64,000 nucleotides of DNA from Candidatus Protistibacter heckmannii. Its GTDB lineage: Bacteria > Pseudomonadota > Gammaproteobacteria > Burkholderiales > Burkholderiaceae. Shown one piece after another: positions 19,328-26,949 of the stretch (position 1 is its first letter; each line of letters starts with the position of its first letter). The stretch is taken from assembly GCA_025050535.1 (NCBI GenBank), contig JALBVF010000010.1, forward strand, positions 20,479 to 84,478. The letters run 5' to 3'. Position numbers and translations under genes: made by a program. Below the pieces are notes generated by a model that worked only from the letters and a program-made list of their open reading frames with translations, searched no databases and was not told the DNA's origin.

Positions 19328-19505
19328 CGGCCGGTATCCGGGCTTGCATCCGTGGCGGAGTCACCTTCCCATGGCCGGGGCCACAGTGGATTTTTCGACG
19401 ACGGCTTCCGCCCTGGGGCGGAGGATGCTTACCGTTGCGGGGACAGCACAGGTTGGGATCTATCCCTCCTGTTTCCTGTTTACCCCTCCGAGGAGGGAAC
19501 CAACG
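19328..19505 (-). promoter_or_regulatory. Cobalamin riboswitch (AdoCbl class) heading the B12 operon
   Basis: On the minus strand the conserved blocks appear in order: a P3/L-type region with GGTAAACAGGAAAC near 19490, CTGTCCCCGCAACGGTAAGC (19427-19446), CCACTGTGG (19381-19389), GGGAAGGTGA near 19365, and CCGGATACCGG (19331-19341), the B12-box side. This is the classic cobalamin element. About 75 bases separate it from the btuB start and include a GC-rich hairpin and CTCCCCCCAGGAGG, which could sequester the ribosome site. It would repress the whole operon when cobalamin is plentiful. Confidence 0.88.
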
Positions 19506-19649
19506 ACGGCGAGACTATACCATCGAAAGAAAAATCATTTAATAGTTGCGAAGAAAACTATTTAGTTTTATAATAATAAAATTATTTATAAATGCATCTA
19601 TTTAAACAGCGCTGCGCTGGCCTGCGTGCTCGACCACGCCCGGGTCGAC

Positions 19650-19945
19650 GCCTTCGCAGGCCTTTCTGCTGCGGGCGGTGCTGGGTCAGCCGGGGATGCC
19701 GCAGTGGGAGCAGGCCCAGGAGATGGCGATTTAGCGGCCGACGGCCACGCATTCGCTCGATGGCATGAAGGGGGAAGGGTTTGGTGGAGAGCTGCGATTC
19801 GGAGCGCGAGCGCCTGGACGCCAAGACCATGACCTGGCTGATGAGGCTGGGTGTGAAGGCGCAGAAATTCCTCGAGTTGAAAAGCAAGTTGACCCTGGTG
19901 GGCGCGGGCCGCGCCAAGACCGGAAAGACAAAAATGGAGGTCTGA
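19650..19945 (+). pseudogene. Remnant of a MarR-type regulator upstream of the bd oxidase
   Basis: A single frame reads FLLRAVLGQPGMPQWEQAQEMAI, then TAG (19732-19734), then RPTATHSLDGMKGEG. A one-base slip leads to LVESCDSERERLDAKT. This matches the recognition helix and wing of MarR proteins (usually ...SRPTATRSLDGLEGKGLVERRDSERD). There is no usable start. The last piece ends in TGA one base before the cioA start. It was probably the regulator of the oxidase. AT-rich DNA at 19510-19620 on its 5' side likely carries the promoters of this gene and of the divergent B12 operon. Confidence 0.5.
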
Positions 19946-19946
19946 T

Positions 19947-21359
19947 ATGGAAGCGCATCTCTCTGATCCGCTGCTGCTCGCGCGAATCCAGTTCGCCGCG
20001 AACATCAGCTTCCACGTCCTCTTCCCGATGATCTCGATCTCGCTGGGCTGGGTGCTGCTCTACTTCAAGATCCGTCACAACCGTAGCGGCGAGGCGCTCT
20101 GGGCTGACGCCTATCAGTTTTGGGTCAAGGTCTTCGCGCTGTCCTTCGCGCTGGGCGTGGTCTCGGGCGTAACGATGAGCTTCCAGTTCGGCACCAATTG
20201 GCCGGGCTATATGCGCACGGTGGGTAATATCGCCGGGCCGCTGCTGGCCTACGAGGTGCTCACCGCCTTCTTCCTGGAGGCGGGTTTTCTGGGGATCATG
20301 CTCTTCGGCGGCAAGCGCGTGTCGCGCCGCGTGCACACGCTGGCGACCTTCCTGGTGGCGGGCGGCACGACGCTGTCGGCCTTCTGGATCCTCGCGCTCA
20401 ATTCCTGGATGCAGACGCCGGCGGGCTTCAAGATGGTGGACGGAAAGGCCCATGCGACGGACTGGCTGGCGATCCTCTTCAATCCTTCGATGCCTTACCG
20501 CGTGGTGCACATGCTGCTGGCCTCGGCGCTGACGGTGGCCTTCCTGATGGCGGGCGTCGCGGCCTACCGCTGGCTGCGCGGCGACCGCAAGGCGGATGTG
20601 GTGGTGACGCTGCGCACGGGGGTGCTTCTGGCGGCGGCGCTGATCCCGCTGCAGATTCTCGCGGGTGATGCGCATGGATTGAACACGCTCGAGCATCAGC
20701 CGGCGAAGATCGCGGCGATGGAGGGTGTGTGGCGCACGGAGAAGGGCGCGCCGCTGCTGCTCTTCGCCTGGCCCGACACGCAGGCCAAGGAAAACCGCTA
20801 CGCCCTGGGCCTGCCCAAGGGTGCGAGCCTAATCCTGCGCCGCGACCCCGAGGGTGAGATCAAGGGCTTGAATGAATTCGGCGACAAGCATCCGCCCGTT
20901 TCGCCGCTGTTCTTCGGCTTCCGGCTGATGGTGGGCATGGGCATGCTGATGCTCTTCGCCTCCTGGCTGGCGGCATGGCGCATCAAGCCTTGGCGCGCCG
21001 GCGCGGGCACGCCCGAGGGCGTCGCGGCGCTGGGCGTGTGGCCGGCGCGGCTGCTGCTGGCAATGACCTTCTCGGGCTGGGTGGCGACGCTGGCCGGCTG
21101 GTACGTGACCGAAATCGGCCGCCATCCCTGGCTGGTCTACGGCGTGCTGACCACGGCGCAGGCCGCCTCCGATCATGCGGCGGGTACGGTGGCTTCGTCG
21201 CTGGCGATGTATCTGCTGCTCTATCTGGGGCTGATCCTGTCCTACGTCAGTGTGATCTTCCTGCTGGCGCGTAAGGCCGGTAAAGGGGAGGTCGGCGATG
21301 TGGGCCGTGGCATGATGCCCGGCGAACTGCAAGCCACCCAAGGAGCGCACCATGTCTGA
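19947..21359 (+). CDS. cioA: Cytochrome bd-type quinol oxidase subunit I, cyanide-insensitive type
   Basis: A 470-residue membrane protein with about nine transmembrane helices that oxidises quinol and carries the haems. RIQFAANISFHVLFP contains the N-terminal haem ligand (His-23, equivalent to E. coli His-19). YEVLTAFFLEAGFLG holds the conserved Glu pair of the proton path. GDAHGLNTLEHQPAKIAAMEG starts the quinol-binding Q-loop, which is short, as in CIO-type enzymes rather than E. coli CydA. GMMPGELQATQ near the end is followed by an 8-base overlap with cioB. A GGAGG-like site precedes the ATG. The gene is intact; an oxidase of this type supports respiration at low oxygen or with cyanide. 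Confidence 0.88.
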   Translation: MEAHLSDPLLLARIQFAANISFHVLFPMISISLGWVLLYFKIRHNRSGEALWADAYQFWVKVFALSFALGVVSGVTMSFQFGTNWPGYMRTVGNIAGPLLAYEVLTAFFLEAGFLGIMLFGGKRVSRRVHTLATFLVAGGTTLSAFWILALNSWMQTPAGFKMVDGKAHATDWLAILFNPSMPYRVVHMLLASALTVAFLMAGVAAYRWLRGDRKADVVVTLRTGVLLAAALIPLQILAGDAHGLNTLEHQPAKIAAMEGVWRTEKGAPLLLFAWPDTQAKENRYALGLPKGASLILRRDPEGEIKGLNEFGDKHPPVSPLFFGFRLMVGMGMLMLFASWLAAWRIKPWRAGAGTPEGVAALGVWPARLLLAMTFSGWVATLAGWYVTEIGRHPWLVYGVLTTAQAASDHAAGTVASSLAMYLLLYLGLILSYVSVIFLLARKAGKGEVGDVGRGMMPGELQATQGAHHV

Positions 21360-22386
21360 GCTGATTCCCGATCTGAGCCAGCCGCAGGGCTGGCTGCCGC
21401 TGGTCTTCCTGATCCTGATGGGCCTGTCGATGGCGATCTACGTGGTGCTCGACGGCTTCGACCTGGGCGTGGGCATCCTGCTGCGCAACGCGGAGGGCGC
21501 CGACAAGGACGTGATGATTTCCTCCATCGGCCCCTTCTGGGACGCCAACGAGACCTGGTTGGTGCTGGGCGTGGGCCTGCTGCTGGTGGCCTTTCCTGAG
21601 GCGCATGGCGTGATCCTAGGTGAGCTGTATCTGCCGGTGGCGGCGATGCTCGCGGGGCTGATCCTGCGCGGCGTGGCCTTCGACTTCCGCGTCAAGGCGC
21701 AGAACAGCCACAAGGCGGCGTGGAATACAGCCTTCTGGGCTGGCTCGGTGCTGGCGGCCTTTGCGCAGGGGATGATGCTCGGGCTGTATGTGGCAGGCTT
21801 CGGGCGTACGCCGGGGCATATCGCCTTCGCGCTCTTCACGGGGCTGTGCCTGGTGGCGGCCTATGCGCTGCTGGGCGCGACCTGGCTGCTGCTCAAGACT
21901 TCGGGCGAGCTGCAGCGGCATGCGGCGGCCTGGGCGCTGCGCAGCCTGCTGTTCTGCGCGCTCGGGGTGGCGGCGGTGTCGGTGGCCACGCCCATGGTGA
22001 GCAGCACGATCTTCGAGAAATGGTTTTCCTTTCCCAACGTGCTGATGCTCGCGCCGGTGCCGCTGATGACGGCGGGGCTGTTCGTCTTCATCTGGGTGGT
22101 GCTAAAGTGGTTGCCGCCGCGGCTGGCGGCGGGCAATCAGTCCTGGTGCTGGGCGCCGTTCGCGGCGAGCGTGGGGATCTTCGTGCTGGCCTTCAACGGG
22201 CTGGCCTACAGCCTGTTCCCGTATCTGCTGATCGACCGGCTGACGATCTGGGAGGCGGCGAGCTCTCCGGATTCGCTGATGGTGATCTTCGTCGGCGCGG
22301 TGGTGGTGCTGCCGGCGATCGCCGGCTACACGGTGTATTCGTACATGGTCTTCCGCGGCAAGACGCGAGAGCTGAGCTACGGCTGA
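21352..22386 (+). CDS. cioB: Cytochrome bd-type quinol oxidase subunit II
   Basis: A 344-residue polytopic protein, partner of CioA. It opens with QGWLPLVFLILMGLSMAIYVVLDGFDLGVG (residues about 10-40), and the motifs GPFWDANETWLV and DFRVKAQ are typical of CydB/CioB. It overlaps cioA by 8 bases, so the pair is translationally coupled. No CydX-like small ORF follows before the terminator, in keeping with the CIO type. The intact frame contrasts with the broken regulator upstream. Confidence 0.88.
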   Translation: MSELIPDLSQPQGWLPLVFLILMGLSMAIYVVLDGFDLGVGILLRNAEGADKDVMISSIGPFWDANETWLVLGVGLLLVAFPEAHGVILGELYLPVAAMLAGLILRGVAFDFRVKAQNSHKAAWNTAFWAGSVLAAFAQGMMLGLYVAGFGRTPGHIAFALFTGLCLVAAYALLGATWLLLKTSGELQRHAAAWALRSLLFCALGVAAVSVATPMVSSTIFEKWFSFPNVLMLAPVPLMTAGLFVFIWVVLKWLPPRLAAGNQSWCWAPFAASVGIFVLAFNGLAYSLFPYLLIDRLTIWEAASSPDSLMVIFVGAVVVLPAIAGYTVYSYMVFRGKTRELSYG

Positions 22387-22426
22387 GCGATCCGAGCCTG
22401 TGCCAGGGTCAGGGCCGGCGCATGAC

Positions 22427-22454
22427 GAAAAGCCCGCGCGAGCGGGCTTTTTTC
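22427..22454 (+). terminator. Rho-independent terminator after cioAB
   Basis: AAAAGCCCGC-GCGA-GCGGGCTTTTTT forms a perfect 7-bp GC-rich stem with a tetraloop and a T-run. The A-run on the other side allows it to work for the minus strand too, where the next gene ends 20 bases away. Confidence 0.9.
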
Positions 22455-22472
22455 ATCGGCGCTGACTTCCGT

Positions 22473-22841
22473 TCAGAAGTTGCGGTTGGGCAGCAGCCAC
22501 TTGTCGATGGGCTGATTGCCCGCGTAGATGGTCATAGCGAAGGGTACACTGAAGATCTGCGCGATCGCGCGATCGCGCTCACGGTTTCCTGCTCGGTGCC
22601 GTAGCTGGTGGTGCGGGAGTGTTAATAAGGAGTCGACTGCATGGGCGCCTGCGGATAGTGGCTCAGATCGAACCAGAATGGCCTGTCGTTGGCGGGCCGT
22701 GCACAGCTTCAATATCTTGACCTGCATGCTCGGGAAAAAGGTGTTTGAACCTACGTTGAAGCTGAGTCTGAGAATGCGAACCAGCTCGAAGCCGTCGTGG
22801 ATCCGCATGTCCTTGCCGATATCTTCGTAGAGCTTATCCAT
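22473..22841 (-). pseudogene. Unrecognised protein gene, probably frameshifted
   Basis: From an ATG at 22841 the frame reads MDKLYEDIGKDMRIHDGFELVRI and ends IYAGNQPIDKWLLPNRNF at TGA 22473-22475. In the middle (22560-22690) this frame looks unnatural, while a neighbouring frame reads RPFWFDLSHYPQAPMQSTPY and TTSYGTEQETVSAIARS, which looks like real protein. A pair of compensating or unrelated indels is therefore likely. No signal peptide or membrane segment is clear. I do not recognise the family. Confidence 0.4.
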
Positions 22842-22954
22842 ACCTGTTCCACGTTTCTGTTATGAAATTTATTATCAATTCCCAAAGACGCGAAAATTCT
22901 AGCGTAAGGATGCTTCCCATACGCTAGTTTTGCTGCGGCACGGATAAAGTTTTT

Positions 22955-23425
22955 TCAGCGGTGCCAGCGATGGCCCCAGCCGCCGCGCCAGCCGAAACCG
23001 ATGCCAACGGCGACCGGCCAGAGGGGCGGTAGTACGGATAGTAGGGATAGGACTCGACGTAGACCAGCTGCGGGTAGACCACGTCCACTGGGGCCGAGAC
23101 CACGGTCTGGACCGGCTGGACGGTGGTGATGGACTGCACCGGCTGGACGGGCTGGACCGCTGCGACCGGTTGCACGGGGATGGGAGTGGCGGATGCGGCA
23201 GGGGCGCCGGTCTAGATCATCACCCGGCTGCCAGGGTCGCTGGGCATCAGCACGGTGTAGGTCTGGCCCTGGTAGGAATAGGTGACCTGATAGCCGGCCA
23301 GGCGGGACTGGCCGGCCACTGGGTGTTCCACCACGGTGGGCTTGGACAGCACCGGGGCGTATTCCTGGTGCGCTGGCGGCGCCTGCCGCGCTCAGCAGCA
23401 GGGCGATAACGATGGTCTTCTTCAT
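22955..23425 (-). pseudogene. Exported Pro/Val/Tyr-rich small protein, frameshifts plus TAG
   Basis: It starts with a signal peptide (MKKTIVIALLLSAAGAASA) at 23425. The frame is lost within 10 codons. The neighbouring frame carries VEHPVAGQSRLAGYQVTYSY and QTYTVLMPSDPGS, then a TAG at 23212-23214, a VQPVQPVQ-type repeat and YVESYPYYPYYRPS. The first frame then resumes as VGIGFGWRGGWGHRWHR before its stop at 22955. Small exported proteins with a Tyr/Pro-rich centre and a Gly/Trp/His-rich end occur in Burkholderiales, with no known function. At least two frameshifts and one nonsense codon are present. Confidence 0.6.
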
Positions 23426-23664
23426 GTCGTGCTCCTTGTGCCGGGCCGGCTCTTATCTGGATCGTGGATGCTTATTTTGCTCCTCCGGCCGCTCTGCGGC
23501 CATTGCCATTGGCACGGGGGCAGGCGTATTTTCTTCCAAATATTGGGGCTCATTTTTATAGAAAAGTGCTTGCATCCTGGATTTAGTTTTTTACTATTTT
23601 TATCGTATTTAGCAAATATATCGATTTTTCCGATGCCATCCGCTCGGCCGAACCGGGATCAAAT

Positions 23665-23678
23665 AAAAAAAGGGGGGG
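23665..23678. repeat. A7G7 mixed homopolymer at the chemoreceptor ribosome-binding site
   Basis: Seven A followed by seven G end 4 bases before the ATG at 23683. The G-run is the only Shine-Dalgarno-like sequence for the gene. Length changes in such a run would alter the spacing and strength of the site. The upstream 230 bases (23430-23660) are AT-rich, hold no gene, and probably contain the promoters. Confidence 0.8.
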
Positions 23679-23682
23679 CATC

Positions 23683-25225
23683 ATGAAACTCGGACTGTTG
23701 GGCAAGATTCTCTTGGTGGTGACGGCCGCGGTGGCCATGTGCCTGGTGATCAGCACGCTGCGCACGCAACGCACGCTGCGCAAGTATCAGCGCGTCGCCG
23801 AGGTCAATTTCCCCAACATCAGTTCCCTGGGCGCGATGGAGCTGGCAGGCGAGAAGGTCTCGTCCGCGACCAATCTGCTGATCGATGCCCCGACCACCGC
23901 CGAGGACACCGCCAACGCCAGCCGCCTGATCGACGCGGCGGTCAAGCAGTTCGACGCCAATGCCAAGGACTACGAAAGCCTGCACTTCGTGGACGGGAGG
24001 AAGCGGCCTGGACCAAGTTCAGGGGAGGCTTCTGGAAGGACTATCTCGCCAACGCGCGCAAGATCGTCGCCCTCTCGGGCGCCGGCAAGGCCGAGGACCG
24101 TGCCGCGCACGACAAATTCATGCACGGCGACTGGGCCAAGATGGTGGACGGCAAGGACGCCGCCTTCGGATCCGTGACCCGCTTCAAGAAGGAAGACGCG
24201 CGCATGGTCAACGAATCGGCCAAGTCCGAGGCCGCCATGCTCGCCTGGCTGGTGCCCACGCTGCGGGCCTCGGCCGGCGCGCTGGCCCTGCTCCTGGGCT
24301 TCGTGATGGCCCGCTCCATGGTCAAGGGCCTGAACCGCATCGCCAGCACCATGGCGCTGTCGAGCATGCAGGTCGGCGGCGCGAGCCAGGAGCTGGCCTC
24401 CGCCAGCCAGATGATTTCCGATAGCGCCACCGAAGGCGCGGCCTCGCTCGAGCAGACTATGTCCACGATGGACGAGCTGAGCGCCACCGTCAAGAACAAC
24501 GCCGAGAGCGCCAACGAGGCTTCCACGTTGTCGCAGGAAAGCCGCGGCCTCCGTGGTGCAGAGCAATGAAGAGATCGGCCGCCTGATCGACGCCATGGCC
24601 AGCATCGCGCAAAGCTCCAAGCGCATCGAGGAAATCATCAGCGTCATCGATGGCGTCGCCTTCCAGACCAATCTGCTGGCGCTGAACGCCAGCCGTGGAA
24701 GAGGCGCGCGCCGGCGAGCAGGGCAAGGGCTTCTCGGTGGTGGCCTCCGAAGTGCGCAACCTGGCGCAGAAGAGCGCCCTGGCCGCCAAGGACATCGCCG
24801 ACCTGATCAAGAACTGCGTCGCCAAGACCGAACACGCCTCGCGCATCGTCGATCAGAGCGGCGAATCGATGAAGGTGATCGTGGATTCGGTGAAGAAGGT
24901 CTCGGGCCTGAACGAAGAGATCGCCCTGGCCAGCCGCCAGCAGTCCGAAGGCATCAACGAAATCAGCAATGCCCTGAGCCAGCTCGACCAGGTCACCCAG
25001 AGCAACGCCGCTTCCGCCGAACAGGCCGCGGCCTCGTCCGAAGAAATGAACGGCCAGGCCCAGCTGCTCCAGGAGATGGTCGAGGAGCTCAACCAGATGG
25101 TCACCGGTCGGCGCCGCGGTCATCTTGGTCTGGTGGCCGCCTCGCGCGAAATCGGCCAGAAGCAGCTCGAAACCCATCATCCGAAGTTCCGCCTGCTGTC
25201 CGACTCGAAGGACAGAGCGGCCTGA
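23683..25225 (+). pseudogene. Methyl-accepting chemotaxis protein with at least three frameshifts
   Basis: The N-terminus has a first membrane segment (ILLVVTAAVAMCLVIS) and a periplasmic helical sensor region. After a slip near 23990 the next frame gives KFRGGFWKDYLANARKIV, the second membrane segment (SAGALALLLGFVMARSM) and adaptation helices (ASQELASASQMISDSATEGA). Another slip near 24545 leads to EEIISVIDGVAFQTNLLALNA, and a third near 24695 to AGEQGKGFSVVASEVRNLA. Together these spell the conserved MCP hairpin tip. The frame then runs to TGA at 25225. The parts would make a four-helix receptor of about 510 residues, but no single frame does. Confidence 0.88.
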
Positions 25226-25316
25226 AATCCGGGGCCGCTGGGGCTGGCGCTCCGCGCGGCTTTCCTGCGCCAGCCGCTGCGCCGTCCGGCGCCTCGGTCC
25301 GCACCACCGCTTTCTG

Positions 25317-25327
25317 CCCCCCCCCCC
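25317..25327. repeat. C11 homopolymer downstream of the chemoreceptor
   Basis: Eleven consecutive C lie in the non-coding stretch between the chemoreceptor and bfd (25226-25421). No gene is recognisable in that stretch. A CGGGCCG-like GC-rich inverted sequence follows the run. Confidence 0.8.
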
Positions 25328-25421
25328 TGCCGCGTCGGGCCGCCCGCTCCCCCTGGGTCTGGTCCGACATGCCGGCGGGGTTTTTCATGGTGGCGCTTGC
25401 ATGAATGCCCGCTATCGAAAA

Positions 25422-25441
25422 AAATGAGAATTGTTATCATT
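25422..25441. promoter_or_regulatory. Probable Fur box upstream of bfd
   Basis: AAATGAGAATTGTTATCATT is a near-palindrome close to the Fur consensus (GATAATGATAATCATTATC) and lies 20 bases before the bfd start. Bfd genes are widely repressed by Fur with iron, so position and gene agree. The AT-rich box stands out in the GC-rich surroundings. Confidence 0.7.
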
Positions 25442-25460
25442 CAATGCAGCGGCGCGTCAT

Positions 25461-25652
25461 ATGTACATCTGCATCTGCAACGGAGTTTCCGAGAAAGCTA
25501 TTCACGCTGAAGTGGCGGACGGCGCACGGACCTATGCGGACCTGCAGGCGCGCACCGGCGTGGGAACCTGCTGCGGCCAGTGCACGGGCTGCGCCTGCGA
25601 CACCTTGGCCGACGCGCTGGCCGTGCAAGGCCAGCCCTGCTATCTGGAATAA
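25461..25652 (+). CDS. bfd: Bacterioferritin-associated ferredoxin Bfd
   Basis: A 63-residue [2Fe-2S] protein. The four ligand cysteines follow the Bfd spacing: MYICIC at residues 4 and 6, and GTCCGQC for the second pair near residues 38-41. Bfd docks on bacterioferritin and passes electrons to release stored iron as Fe2+. The ATG at 25461 gives the normal N-terminus; a longer frame upstream has no support. It faces the two bfr genes, separated only by a bidirectional terminator. Confidence 0.92.
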   Translation: MYICICNGVSEKAIHAEVADGARTYADLQARTGVGTCCGQCTGCACDTLADALAVQGQPCYLE

Positions 25653-25721
25653 ACGCTGGCGGTGGCCTGAGCCAAGGCTCGTCCGGCCCGAACGCACGGA
25701 ACACCGCTCCTTCGGGAGCCG

Positions 25722-25748
25722 AAAAAAGCCCCGTCAGGGGCTTTTTTC
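25722..25748. terminator. Bidirectional rho-independent terminator between bfd and bfr
   Basis: AAAAAAGCCCC-GTCA-GGGGCTTTTTT has a 6-bp stem with A- and T-runs on both sides. It can end transcripts from bfd (+) and from the convergent bfr pair (-). Confidence 0.9.
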
Positions 25749-25792
25749 ATGCCCATCGCGGGGCCGTTTCCTGGCGGCGTCCGATGCCGCTC

Positions 25793-26263
25793 TCAGCCGG
25801 CCTGCGACTGCAGATAGTTCTCCAGCCCCAGGGCCTTGATCAGGCAGAGCTGCTGCTCGAGCCAATGCGCGTGGTCGCTCTCGGTGTCGTGCAGCAGTTC
25901 CAGCAGGGTTTCGCGCGTGACGTAGTCCTGCTCGGACTCACACAGCTTGATCGCGTCCTTGAGCGCGCCGGCCACTTCATATTCCGTGTCCAGATCGTTC
26001 TCGAGCATCGCCGGCACGCTCGCGCCGATGCGCAGCATGGTGCGCGTGGCCGCGTCGGGCGTGCCTTCGAGGAAGAGGATGCGTTCGATCAGCTTGATGC
26101 TGTGGCCGATCTCGTCCTGGCGTTCGTGGTCGATGCGCTCGTAGAGCTTGTGATAGCCCCAGTTGCGGTACATCTGACTGTGCACGAAGTATTGGTCGAT
26201 CGAGGCGAGCTCTGCCGCCAGGAGGTGGTTGAGCGCGTCGATGATGGATGGCTTGCCTTGCAT
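25793..26263 (-). CDS. bfr: Bacterioferritin subunit, ferroxidase-competent, without the haem Met
   Basis: A 156-residue four-helix-bundle ferritin subunit. By E. coli Bfr numbering Glu-18, Glu-51 and His-54 are present (NHLLAAELASIDQYF; HERQDEIGHS), and Glu residues at the later ferroxidase positions are also seen. The iron-oxidation centre therefore looks complete. Position 52, which supplies the haem-binding Met in classical Bfr, is Ile. It is the second gene of a two-gene operon with the complementary subunit 26 bases upstream and has an AAGGAA ribosome site. Confidence 0.9.
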   Translation of the reverse strand: MQGKPSIIDALNHLLAAELASIDQYFVHSQMYRNWGYHKLYERIDHERQDEIGHSIKLIERILFLEGTPDAATRTMLRIGASVPAMLENDLDTEYEVAGALKDAIKLCESEQDYVTRETLLELLHDTESDHAHWLEQQLCLIKALGLENYLQSQAG

Positions 26264-26289
26264 GATGGGTTCCTTGCTGGGTCGTGCGC

Positions 26290-26772
26290 TCAGTCGCCAT
26301 CGGACTCGCCGAGCTGCGATTGCAGGTAGTTGGGCATGCCCAGATCCTTCTGCAGGGTTTGCTGCGTCTCGAGCCAGTCGAGATACTCCTCGTCTTCTTC
26401 CAGGATCTCGGTGAGCAGTTCGCGCGAGATGAAGTCCTTGTGCTGCTCGGTGAGCAGCACCGCCTCGCGCAGCGCGGCGACGTGGCCGGTCACGAGCTTG
26501 AGGTCGCAGCCGAGAATCTCCACCGGCTCCTCGCCGATCAGCAGCTTATCCAGGCTCTGCAGATTTGGCAGGCCTTCGAGGAAGAGGATGCGTTCGATGA
26601 GTTTGTCGGCGCGCTTCATCGCACGGATGGACTCGCGATAGACGCGGCCGTTGAGCGCCTCGTAGCCCCAGTTTCGGTACATGCGCGCATGCAGGAAATA
26701 CTGGTTGATGGCAACGAGCTCGTTGCCCAGCACCGCATTGAGGGCTTGCGTGATTTGTTTGTCGCCTTTCAT
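26290..26772 (-). CDS. bfr: Bacterioferritin subunit, haem-binding, ferroxidase centre lost
   Basis: A 160-residue ferritin subunit starting at MKGDKQITQALNAVLGNEL, chosen because GGAGG lies 4 bases upstream of the ATG at 26772. By E. coli numbering Met-52 is kept (ESIRAMKRADKLIERI), so haem can bind at the dimer interface. Glu-51 is Ala and His-54 is Arg, which removes iron ligands of the ferroxidase centre. The neighbouring subunit has the opposite pattern. Paired alpha/beta bacterioferritins that form mixed shells are known in Pseudomonas, Magnetospirillum and Neisseria, and this pair fits that model. Confidence 0.9.
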   Translation of the reverse strand: MKGDKQITQALNAVLGNELVAINQYFLHARMYRNWGYEALNGRVYRESIRAMKRADKLIERILFLEGLPNLQSLDKLLIGEEPVEILGCDLKLVTGHVAALREAVLLTEQHKDFISRELLTEILEEDEEYLDWLETQQTLQKDLGMPNYLQSQLGESDGD

Positions 26773-26873
26773 GACGCCTCCTTCGCGGCTTGAAAACATG
26801 GCGCTATTGTAGATCGGCGCGCCGCTGAAAAAACGTCTTGGGGCGAAAAGTAATCCTTTAAATTCAATGGCTT

Positions 26874-26892
26874 GAATGAATAAAAATCATTC
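26874..26892. promoter_or_regulatory. AT-rich inverted repeat upstream of the bfr pair
   Basis: GAATGAATAAAAATCATTC has 6-base arms and lies about 100 bases upstream of the first bfr start in a locally AT-rich segment (26840-26900). It could be an operator or part of the promoter. It matches the Fur consensus only weakly. Confidence 0.3.
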
Positions 26893-26949
26893 GCAGACTT
26901 ATTCGCGCGCAGGCGTCGCGACAGGCGCCGCGACGGGAGCCGACGGCTC

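Noticed and set aside
26874..26892. Second Fur box upstream of the bfr operon
   Set aside because: It is symmetric but matches the Fur consensus poorly; listed only as an inverted repeat.
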